Position numbers and translations under genes: made by a program
The notes under the pieces: generated by a model
Told to the model about the DNA's origin: nothing
Seen by the model: the letters and a program-made list of their open reading frames with translations, nothing else
The model's database searches: none
DNA from: Oscillospiraceae bacterium
GTDB taxonomy: Bacteria; Bacillota_A; Clostridia; Oscillospirales; Oscillospiraceae
Direction of reading: 5' to 3'
Length of the DNA: 23,558 bases
Assembly: GCA_902789835.1 (NCBI GenBank)
Contig: CADAPN010000021.1
Location: 1-23,558 of the forward strand
Part shown: positions 1 through 5,980 of the stretch, piece after piece
How positions within the stretch are numbered: the stretch's first letter is position 1
How the letters are laid out: every line of letters starts with the position of its first letter

Positions 1-40
1 CACCATAAATTCCGACTGATTGACGCAGGGAGGAAAACAG

Positions 41-154
41 ATGACCCGATACCAGGAAACCTTTCAGAAGCTCGAAGCGCTTTATCAGGACAATGCCATC
101 CGTGACCGGAAGTATTATCCGGATTTCCGCCGCGGCTGGAACGCGCTGCTCTGA
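41..154 (+). CDS. Small hypothetical protein, 37 aa
   Basis: An ATG follows a strong ribosome binding site (GGGAGGAAAA, about 6 nt spacing) and opens a 37-codon frame ending in TGA. An in-frame stop at 17-19 rules out a longer frame from the left. The product is hydrophilic and rich in Tyr, Arg and Asp, with no membrane segment or recognisable motif; it ends in WNALL. It is followed by the hairpin at 203-232 and converges on kduI, so it could be the last gene of a plus-strand transcript entering from outside the window. I do not recognise the family. It could be a genuine small protein or the surviving start of a larger gene, since neighbouring genes are damaged by deletions. Confidence 0.4.
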   Translation: MTRYQETFQKLEALYQDNAIRDRKYYPDFRRGWNALL

Positions 155-202
155 CCCGGTCCAATCCCATATCCCGAGTATCAATATTGTTCATTCTTCT
201 CT

Positions 203-232
203 CACAGCCACCCGCGTCAGCGGGTGGCTGTG
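203..232. terminator. Hairpin between convergent transcripts
   Basis: A perfect 13-bp stem (CACAGCCACCCGC / GCGGGTGGCTGTG) with a GTCA loop lies between the plus-strand small ORF and the minus-strand kduI end. Neither side has a clean T-run, so it may be a weak bidirectional terminator or a 3'-end stabilising hairpin. It is the only notable structure in the 155-246 gap. Confidence 0.65.
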
Positions 233-246
233 CCTTTGAGGAATGC

Positions 247-1001
247 TTATCTCATATCCGGGATGTCGATGTAGTCCATGTCGTCAAAGGCCTGGTTTTC
301 TCCGCCCATGGCCCAGATGAAGGTATAGGCGGCCGTGCCTGCGCCGGCATGAATCGACCAGGAGGGAGAGATCACCGCGTCGTAATTCTGCATCACGATG
401 TGGCGGGTCTCCTGGGGCTGGCCCATCATGTGGAAGACCACGTTGCCTTCCGGAATGTTGAAGTAGGTATAGACTTTTCCAGTACGTCCGGATGGATGAA
501 CTGGTTGATGACACGCTTGTTGCAGGTCTTGGCCTCGCCGCAGGGGCGCTTGTTGGCGTCGGCAAAGGACAGGAAGGTCGTCTTGCAGGCCTTGTGGGCC
601 GGAGCGGAAACGAGGTAGAAACGTGCCGGGTTCTCCGGATCCTTGCTGCCGAAGCAGACCTTCTTCGTCCCCTTGGTGATGTAGAGGCAGTCCTCGAAGC
701 CGAGCTCGAAGCGCTCCTCGTCCGCCTGGATGAAGCCCGGTCCGCCCAGGTTGAAGACGCCGGCTTCCCGGCGCTCCAGGAAGTATTCGGTGCCGAAGTT
801 GGCCCAGACGTCGATGCCCTTGTCGATCGGCAGAACCTCATGCACCGGCATGATGCCGAGGACGACCATGCGGTCGACATGGGAATAGGTGGCCTGGACG
901 GTGTCCGGCTGATAAAGGCCGGTGATCAGGAACTCCTTGCGAAGCTCCTCGGTGGTATAGCGCTTGACATCATTGGGTCCGGTGGAATAACGGATGTCCA
1001 T
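247..1001 (-). pseudogene. kduI: 5-keto-4-deoxyuronate isomerase, broken by an internal deletion
   Basis: KduI isomerises 5-keto-4-deoxyuronate to 2,5-diketo-3-deoxygluconate in pectin/hexuronate breakdown. The ATG at 1001 follows AAAGGAGAA. Residues 1-175 match KduI up to HPDVLE. The frame then breaks near 466-480, and the last 75 residues (VYTYFN...[13 protein letters not shown]...SPSWSIH...DMR) continue in another frame to the stop at 247. Compared with the 278-residue E. coli enzyme, the block equivalent to residues 174-203 is missing. This is about 82 bp, not a multiple of three. The lost block holds the HTHERRME motif with three of the four metal ligands (H196, H198, E203); only the His of SWSIH (H245) remains. 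The first frame continues out of phase and stops at 426. As written the gene cannot give active enzyme. It is either a pseudogene or an assembly error. Confidence 0.9.
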
Positions 1002-1103
1002 AATATGAATTCTCCTTTGCTGTAATATTGCACTTTAAGTAAAATACCGGACGGTGACGGGGAACCCGCCCCGTCCGGTGCGTTTTGAAGGGACTTAAGA
1101 ACC

Positions 1104-1350
1104 TTATGCCAGGCCCAGTGCGTGCGGGATCGCCATGGTAAACCAGGGCACGTAGGTGATCAGCAGAAGGCTGACGAGGATGACGATGAAGAACGGCATC
1201 AGCATGCCGATAATCTGCTCGATTTTCACGTTGTGCGTGCGGCAGCCGGCGAAGAGGCCCACCGGCGGGGTCAGGGTGCCGACGCAGAGGTTCATGACCA
1301 TCATAAGACCGAAGTGGACCGGGCTCATGCCCCAGGTCTGCACTAAAAGG
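1104..1350 (-). pseudogene. 3' stub of a TRAP transporter large permease (DctM family)
   Basis: The last 80 or so codons of a DctM-type permease are recognisable: GMSPVHFGLMMVMN, LTPPVG, FAGCRTHNV and a final hydrophobic segment ending IPHALGLA. Full DctM proteins have about 430 residues, so over 80% of this one is missing, together with the small permease and the binding-protein gene normally found upstream. Homology stops abruptly near 1350. The sequence beyond it is AT-rich leader DNA carrying a promoter and operator. The open frame runs to a GTG at 1382 but has no ribosome binding site, so I do not think it is translated as a new gene. It lies 102 bp upstream of kduI in the same direction, which suggests the intact operon was TRAP genes followed by kduI. 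Confidence 0.82.
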
Positions 1351-1400
1351 CACTTACTTTTTATGTATCTACAGAAGAACACGTTTTTGACAGAGAATCA

Positions 1401-1417
1401 GTTTCGGAAACCGGTTT
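1401..1417. promoter_or_regulatory. Candidate LacI-family operator (overlapping palindromes)
   Basis: GTTTCGGAAAC (1401-1411) and AAACCGGTTT (1408-1417) are overlapping inverted repeats with a central CG, typical of LacI/GalR operators. The site lies about 40-55 nt downstream of the predicted start of the promoter at 1463-1491, where binding would block elongation. The LacI-family gene at 1627-2664 is the obvious binder. The rest of the gap 1351-1626 is AT-rich leader plus the region 3' of that gene; I see no other gene in it. Confidence 0.55.
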
Positions 1418-1462
1418 ACTAAATCTGCAAACAAAAAATCAGTCTTGCACTGAACTAAAGAC

Positions 1463-1491
1463 AGATTACCATCTTGTCATCCCTTTGTCAA
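1463..1491 (-). promoter_or_regulatory. Candidate promoter of the TRAP/kduI operon
   Basis: Read on the minus strand, a perfect -35 TTGACA (1486-1491) is followed after 17 nt by TAATCT (1463-1468), a poor -10 that matches the consensus at 3 of 6 positions. It points into the operator and then directly into the dctM stub, as expected if the missing TRAP genes once began here. Confidence 0.45.
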
Positions 1492-1626
1492 GAGATCGAC
1501 CGGACGAAATTTCCTGTTTTGTCAGATTTTTGTAATTTTTTTGCAGGCGCACCGGTCCAGAGCCGATTGCCTCCCGTGCTCGCCCGTTTTGATGGCATCG
1601 AAGATCATTCCGCGGTCAGGTTCCGT

Positions 1627-2664
1627 TCACGGGCGCTGACGCACCAGCGAGCCGCGTTCAATCAACGTCGTGGGAAGCTCCACACTCACCGCCGGGGCAT
1701 TCTCCTCCCGCTCGCCCCGAAGGCGCTCCAGCAGGAGCTCCGCCGCTCTTGACCCCAGCTGTTTTGTCTCCATGCGGACGGCGGTGATGCCGGGCGAGAT
1801 CAGGGAGAACCAGCTCCAGTCGTCAAAGGTGCAGAAGCCGAAGTCATAGCCCGGTGTAATCCCCGCCTGCTGCATGGCGCGCAGCACATCCATCGCCGTG
1901 ACGCCGTTGACGGCCAGGGCGGCAATCCGCTCTCCGGAGAAGCGCTCGCGGAAATCCCTCACACAGCGCAGGCAGTCGCCTTCCGTCTCTCTGGAGAACT
2001 CATACAGAAACGGCTCCGCCTCATCCCGTCTTCCCGAAAAGGCGGAAAAGAAGCTCTCTCTGCGCTGGATGCGCGGCATGACGCTCTGGATGCGCTCGGT
2101 GAAGAAGGCAATCTTCCGATAGCCGTAGCGCAGCATCAGCTCGACGCAGTCGATGGTGCTGCGCCGGTATTCGCTGATCACGGTGTCCAGTTTCCCCTCG
2201 TGCTGCAGGCTTCTGTCCGCCAGCACCACCGGCACGCCCCGTTCGTTCTGCACCCGGATCAGAAACTCGTCATTTCCGCCGGTGGTATTGACGATCAGGC
2301 CGTCCACCCGGTTTTCGAGGAAGCCCTCAATGGCCCTCTGCTCCCACAGGGCGTTTTCCTTGCTGTCGGCAAACAGGACCTGATATCCGGCGCTCTCGCA
2401 GGTCTCGGTAATTCCCTTGAGCAGCAGCCCTGCAAAAGGGCTGCCGATGTCGCCGATGCAGCAGCCGATCAGCATGCTGCGGCTGGCCTTGAGCCGCTGT
2501 GCGGTCCTGTTCGGGCGATAGTCAAGCTCCGCGATCACCTGCTCAATGCGCTGGCGGGTTTCCGCGGAGATGTTCTCATATTTGTGGTTCAGATAGCGGG
2601 AGATCGTCGTTTTTGACACGCCGCAGATCGCCGCGACCTGATCAATGGTTACCTTGCTGCCCAT
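1627..2664 (-). CDS. LacI-family transcriptional regulator
   Basis: This is a 345-residue repressor of normal LacI-family length. An N-terminal helix-turn-helix (about residues 4-25, VTIDQVAAICGVSKTTISRYLN) and hinge helix (RPNRTAQRLKASRS) precede a periplasmic-binding-protein-like sensor domain. The ATG at 2664 has AAAGGA about 12 nt upstream. It sits between araD and the TRAP/kduI remnants on the same strand, and a LacI-type palindrome lies in the leader just downstream. A role as repressor of uronate catabolism, as for LacI-type KdgR in Bacillota, is inference; the effector cannot be read from the sequence. The gene looks intact, unlike its likely targets. If those are truly broken, it may now control only araD or distant genes. 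Confidence 0.9.
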   Translation of the reverse strand: MGSKVTIDQVAAICGVSKTTISRYLNHKYENISAETRQRIEQVIAELDYRPNRTAQRLKASRSMLIGCCIGDIGSPFAGLLLKGITETCESAGYQVLFADSKENALWEQRAIEGFLENRVDGLIVNTTGGNDEFLIRVQNERGVPVVLADRSLQHEGKLDTVISEYRRSTIDCVELMLRYGYRKIAFFTERIQSVMPRIQRRESFFSAFSGRRDEAEPFLYEFSRETEGDCLRCVRDFRERFSGERIAALAVNGVTAMDVLRAMQQAGITPGYDFGFCTFDDWSWFSLISPGITAVRMETKQLGSRAAELLLERLRGEREENAPAVSVELPTTLIERGSLVRQRP

Positions 2665-2685
2665 GACGAATCTGTCCTTTCAACC

Positions 2686-2716
2686 GTTCTCTCCCCGCCG
2701 GCGGCGGGGAGAGAAC
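2686..2716 (-). terminator. GC-rich hairpin between araD and the LacI gene
   Basis: A perfect 14-bp stem (GTTCTCTCCCCGCC / GGCGGGGAGAGAAC) with a 3-nt loop fills the gap between the araD stop and the regulator's start. There is no T-run on the minus strand (GGTTGAAAGGACAG follows), so it may be a weak attenuator or a processing/stability hairpin that sets unequal expression of araD and the regulator. Confidence 0.5.
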
Positions 2717-2738
2717 TCATTTTCGACCGATTCCCGCC

Positions 2739-3425
2739 TTACTGTCCGTAATAGGCGTTCTTCCCGTGCTTGCGCAGATAGTGCTTGTCAAGCAGCGTCT
2801 GCTGCATGGGGCCCAGCTCAGGATTGAGGATCATCGCGTGCCAGTCCATAAAGGCGACCTCTTCCAGGACCACCGCGTTGTGGACCGCGTTCATGGCGTC
2901 CTTGCCCCAGGCAAAGGGGCCGTGGGAGTAGACAAGCACCGCCGGAACCGCCGCGGGGTCTTTGCCCTCAAAGGTCTCGATGATGACCTTGCCGGTTTCC
3001 TTTTCATACTCGCCTCTGATCTCCTCATCCGTCATGGGGCGGGTGCAGGGCACCGCACCGTAGAAATAGTCTCCCTGGGTTGTGCCCATGGCCGGGATCT
3101 CCTTCCCCGCCTGTGCAAACGTGGTTGCCCAGCGGGAATGGGTGTGGACGATCCCTCCGCAGTCCGGAAAGGCTTTATACAGCTCCACATGGGTGGGGGT
3201 GTCGCTGCTCGGCTTCCACTTTCCTTCCACGACCTTGCCGTCCAGGTCAACCACGACCATGTCTTCCACGCTCATTCCCTCATAGGGGACACCGGAGGGC
3301 TTGATCACCACCAAGCCGCTCGCCCGGTCGATCCCCGAGACATTGCCCCAGGTGAAGGTGACAAGACCGTACTTCGGAAGCAGGAGATTCGCTTCCAGAA
3401 CCTGTTGTTTCAATTCTTCCAGCAT
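2739..3425 (-). CDS. araD: L-ribulose-5-phosphate 4-epimerase
   Basis: This class II aldolase-fold enzyme interconverts L-ribulose 5-phosphate and D-xylulose 5-phosphate, feeding the pentose phosphate pathway. At 228 residues it is close to the 231 of E. coli AraD. The metal ligands are present at His94 and His96 ([11 protein letters not shown]) and His168 ([10 protein letters not shown]). The phosphate/substrate motif SSDTPTH is at 73-79, the catalytic Asp is at 119 (TTQGDYFYG), and the C-terminal Tyr is within KNAYYGQ. The ATG follows AGGAGGAAA. In this uronate-flavoured context it could serve L-arabinose, or act as an UlaF/SgbE-type paralogue in L-ascorbate or L-xylulose breakdown; sequence alone does not settle which. 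Confidence 0.93.
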   Translation of the reverse strand: MLEELKQQVLEANLLLPKYGLVTFTWGNVSGIDRASGLVVIKPSGVPYEGMSVEDMVVVDLDGKVVEGKWKPSSDTPTHVELYKAFPDCGGIVHTHSRWATTFAQAGKEIPAMGTTQGDYFYGAVPCTRPMTDEEIRGEYEKETGKVIIETFEGKDPAAVPAVLVYSHGPFAWGKDAMNAVHNAVVLEEVAFMDWHAMILNPELGPMQQTLLDKHYLRKHGKNAYYGQ

Positions 3426-3511
3426 GATGTTTCCTCCTGATTTCTGAACCGCCGTGCGGTCCTGTTTTTTCTGATGATTGCAGTTCCTTTTCTGCCTCTG
3501 CCTCTTTCTTT

Positions 3512-3940
3512 TCAGCAGCCGCAGGAGCAGCCTTCTTCAGCCCCGCCGCAGCCGCAGCCCTCTTCGTGGCCGCCGCAGCCGCATCCGCAGCTTCCGCTGC
3601 AGCCGCCGCATCCGCCGTCGGCCGGGCTCGTGGGAAGCTGTCCCGTGACCAGCAGGTCTGACGCCGTGTCCGCGTCTCCGCTGTAGCCGACGATGGGCAC
3701 GATGCCGTAGCTGAGCAGGGCCGCCTTGCCTTCGCCGCCCATGTTGCCCACGATGACCGCGTCCACATTCAGTTCCTTCATAAGATCCGCCATCTGCTGG
3801 TGTCCGGAGCGGTCGGAGCTGTCCACCAGCTTCTTGGTGCAGTCGCTGACGTATTCGCCGTACTCATACACCGCAAACATCGGACAGTGCCCGAAATGGC
3901 CGTAGATTTCCCCGTCCTGATAGGCAACCGCTACTCTCAT
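3512..3940 (-). CDS. NifX/NifB-type cofactor-binding domain protein with Cys-rich tail
   Basis: The 142-residue protein starts at the ATG at 3940, one base after the mrp stop, so the two are probably translationally coupled. Residues 1-105 form a dinitrogenase iron-molybdenum cofactor domain ([45 protein letters not shown]). Residues 109-142 are a low-complexity tail with 10 Cys in 32 residues plus His125 and acidic residues, built from GCGCGG and EEGC units. Proteins of this family next to Mrp/NBP35 ATPases are common in anaerobes and are thought to bind or carry metal clusters. No nitrogenase genes are in the window, so nitrogen fixation is not implied. The tail is probably a metal-binding appendage (inference). 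An upstream in-frame start at 4000 lies inside mrp and is unlikely. Confidence 0.88.
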   Translation of the reverse strand: MRVAVAYQDGEIYGHFGHCPMFAVYEYGEYVSDCTKKLVDSSDRSGHQQMADLMKELNVDAVIVGNMGGEGKAALLSYGIVPIVGYSGDADTASDLLVTGQLPTSPADGGCGGCSGSCGCGCGGHEEGCGCGGAEEGCSCGC

Positions 3941-3941
3941 C

Positions 3942-4770
3942 TCAGGCCTCTTCCTCCAGGGGCAGGTCCTGCTCCAGGCTGTCGACCAGGGCCGAGACAT
4001 ACTCGCCGCTCACCTGCTCCACCTGACCGGCGTCCACCATGGCGGTGATATTGGGGTCGATGGGCAGACGGGCCACATGGGCGATGTCGAATTCCTTCGC
4101 CACGCTGTCCGCCTGGCTGGCGCCGAAGATCTCATGCTTCTTTCCGCAGTCCGGGCAGGTGAAGTAGCTCATGTTCTCCACGAGGCCTCATCATCTCCGC
4201 CATTCTCACGGCCTTCGCCACGATCATGCCGACCAGATCCTGGGGCGTCGTCACGATGACGATGCCGTCGATGGGCAGGGACTGAAAAACCGTCAGCGGC
4301 ACATCGCCGGTTCCGGGAGGCATATCCACGAACATATAGTCCACATCTCTCCACAGCACGTCAGTCCAGAACTGGGTCACCGCGCCCGCAATGACCGGTC
4401 CGCGCCATACCACCGGCTCCGTCTCGTTCTCGAGGATCAGGTTGATGGACATCACCTGCAGACCGGTCTGCGTGGTCACGGGGATCAGATACTGCTCGGT
4501 GCCGGTTGCGTGTTCATGGATGCCGAAGGACTTCGGAATCGAGGGGCCCGTGATGTCCGCGTCCAGCACGGCGCAGCTGTGGCCGCGGCGCTGCATCTCG
4601 GAAGCGAGAAGGCTCGTGACGAGGCTCTTGCCGACGCCGCCCTTGCCGCTCACCACGGCAATGACCTTTTTAACACTGGAATAGGGGTTCAGCTCTTTGA
4701 GAAAACTCTCCGGCTTGCGCTCGGAACAGTTGGAACTGCAGCTGGAGCAATCATGATTGCATTCTGCCAT
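3942..4770 (-). pseudogene. Mrp/NBP35-family Fe-S carrier ATPase, frameshifted
   Basis: Mrp/NBP35 P-loop ATPases carry Fe-S clusters to apoproteins. Residues 1-193 are intact: an N-terminal Cys cluster (CNHDCSSCSSNC), the deviant Walker A SGKGGVGKS at 41-49, DADITGPSIP, and FVDMPPGTGD. After VRMAEMM the frame breaks at about 4185-4188. The family continues here as N-(I/V)-P-(I/V)-L-G-LVENMSYF, but the DNA keeps only AGGC before CTCGTGGAGAACATG. About 14 nt are therefore missing. The C-terminal part (LVENMSYFTCPDCGKKHEIFG...LPLEEEA), with its CxxC cluster motif, is intact in the other frame to 3942. Restoring 14 nt gives 280 residues, normal for the family. An internal ATG at 4181 lies in the second frame, but separate translation of that half would not give a working ATPase. 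Real lesion or assembly error cannot be told apart here. Confidence 0.88.
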
Positions 4771-4811
4771 TTTGTTGTATCATCCTTTCGCGGTTTTGTT
4801 CTAACCTGAAC

Positions 4812-4839
4812 ATTATAACAGAATTCCCGTTTTCGTCAA
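4812..4839 (-). promoter_or_regulatory. Sigma-A-type promoter of mrp
   Basis: On the minus strand TTGACG (4834-4839) is followed after 16 nt by a consensus TATAAT (4812-4817). Transcription would start near 4805, giving a leader of about 35 nt that includes AAAGGATG upstream of the mrp ATG. It is one of the strongest-looking promoters in the window. Confidence 0.75.
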
Positions 4840-4866
4840 TCACCCCTTGCCGCCGAAAGACAAAAT

Positions 4867-4893
4867 CCCCGTCCGGTACACAGCCGAACGGGG
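4867..4893 (-). terminator. Terminator of the VanY-type carboxypeptidase gene
   Basis: On the minus strand a 10-bp stem (CCCCGTTCGG / CCGGACGGGG, one T-G pair) with a 7-nt loop is followed by ATTTTGTCTTTC. It lies between the stop at 4938 and the mrp promoter and should insulate the two units. Confidence 0.75.
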
Positions 4894-4937
4894 AATCTGC
4901 TTATATTTCTTATTAAATGAATGATGCTGTGTTCTCT

Positions 4938-5660
4938 TCAGCTTCCATCATAGACCACCTGGGCTTCATCGCTGTAGAACAGGGACAGATACTCCTCCAG
5001 GGTGATTCCCAGAGAATGGATGCTCTCCGCGATTCCTTCCCCGACATAGCGGTAGTGCCAGGGATGCCATCCGAAGCCGGTGATGTCTTCGGTGTCCGGG
5101 GGATAGCGCTGGATAAATCCGTACTTCCAGGCATTTTCCTCCAGCCACTGCGCTGTCGGCGTCTCTGCCTGTCTCGCATCCGTCGCGCGGTATCCCTCAT
5201 CCACAATGTCCACCGCAAGCCCAAGCTCATGCTCGCTGCGGCCGGCGGCGGCAATCAGCTTCGAGGTTTCCGCTTCCGCCTCTTCCGGGCTCTGTCCTTC
5301 ATCCACCAGCTGCTGAAAACGCTCGTCGTGCAGCACCAGCTGTTCGTCCACGCTGCGGTAAGCCGCGGCAAGCACCGGGTTTCTCCCGGCCGCTCGGCAG
5401 TCTGCAAGCATGCGCCGCAGCGGCTCGGCACAGCTCCGGTCCACCCGCATGCCGTTTTCCGCCTCCACGAGCCTCGCGGAAAAGCCGGTCTCCGAAACCG
5501 GGTTCCACGGATTCACCAGCGTGGTCAGGCGGGTGCGCGCGCCATAGGAGCGCCAGGAATAAAACCGGAGTCCGGCAAACACCATCAGGGCCGCCACCAC
5601 AATAATCGCTGCAACGCGCACATAGGGGCTGAGTTTTTTGCTCAGATACGAGACCGGCAT
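4938..5660 (-). CDS. Membrane-anchored D,D-/L,D-carboxypeptidase, VanY/M15B family
   Basis: The 240-residue protein has an N-terminal membrane anchor (about residues 13-33) and an extracytoplasmic M15B peptidase domain that trims the C-terminal residue of peptidoglycan stem peptides. Zinc ligands are visible as His144 and Asp151 in SEHELGLAVDI and His202 in PWHYRYVG. AAAYRSVDEQ at 98-107 is the usual substrate-side motif. The catalytic Glu that normally precedes PWH is His199 here (GWHPWHYRYVG), which is unusual. It is a single-gene unit with its own terminator, divergent from kimA. There is no van resistance gene near it, so a general wall-remodelling role is more likely than vancomycin resistance. 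Confidence 0.85.
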   Translation of the reverse strand: MPVSYLSKKLSPYVRVAAIIVVAALMVFAGLRFYSWRSYGARTRLTTLVNPWNPVSETGFSARLVEAENGMRVDRSCAEPLRRMLADCRAAGRNPVLAAAYRSVDEQLVLHDERFQQLVDEGQSPEEAEAETSKLIAAAGRSEHELGLAVDIVDEGYRATDARQAETPTAQWLEENAWKYGFIQRYPPDTEDITGFGWHPWHYRYVGEGIAESIHSLGITLEEYLSLFYSDEAQVVYDGS

Positions 5661-5842
5661 CCGCTTCCCTTCTCTCTTCTTTCCGCAGGTTCCGCCCGCC
5701 GGCTGCGGGCGTTCCCCGGTTCTGCGCCCAGGTTACCGTGGCCGCTTCCCCGGAACGTTTTCTTCATCTTATCATATTATTGTGAAAATTGCTTGAAATT
5801 CACCGATCTTTATTGAATTTTAAGATTTGCTCGGAAGGGCTC

Positions 5843-5871
5843 TTCCATCTTTTCGCGATCTGTGCTATACT
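5843..5871 (+). promoter_or_regulatory. Candidate extended -10 promoter of kimA
   Basis: TGcTATACT (5863-5871) is an extended -10 element, with a weak -35 TTCCAT (5843-5848) at 17 nt. The predicted leader of about 100 nt is AT-rich and carries a GTGAGG ribosome binding site. The rest of the 320-nt divergent gap (5661-5980) holds the leader of the minus-strand carboxypeptidase gene, including a possible minus-strand TATGAT at 5771-5776. I see no riboswitch-like structure. Confidence 0.5.
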
Positions 5872-5980
5872 AAACCAATCTTAACACTTTCTTAGCGCTT
5901 ATATTCCTGTTTTTTATGTTGCTTTAATGTTTCATCTCTCGATCCGTCAACACTATCCGTCAATGTGAGGCTCTGATACC

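Noticed and set aside
1104..1382. Reading the dctM stub as a complete 92-residue protein from a GTG
   Set aside because: No ribosome binding site precedes the GTG, and the first 11 codons come from leader DNA rather than transporter sequence.
3512..4770. Nitrogen-fixation cluster because of the FeMo-cofactor-type domain
   Set aside because: There are no nifH/D/K/B/E/N genes; this domain beside Mrp ATPases is common in non-fixing anaerobes.
4938..5660. Vancomycin resistance locus because of the VanY-like gene
   Set aside because: There is no vanH, vanA/B or vanX-type gene and no adjacent VanRS pair; a lone anchored M15B peptidase is ordinary in Clostridia.
5661..5980. A c-di-AMP riboswitch expected upstream of kimA
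   Set aside because: I could not find its conserved stems or loops, and the leader after the predicted start is too short and AT-rich.
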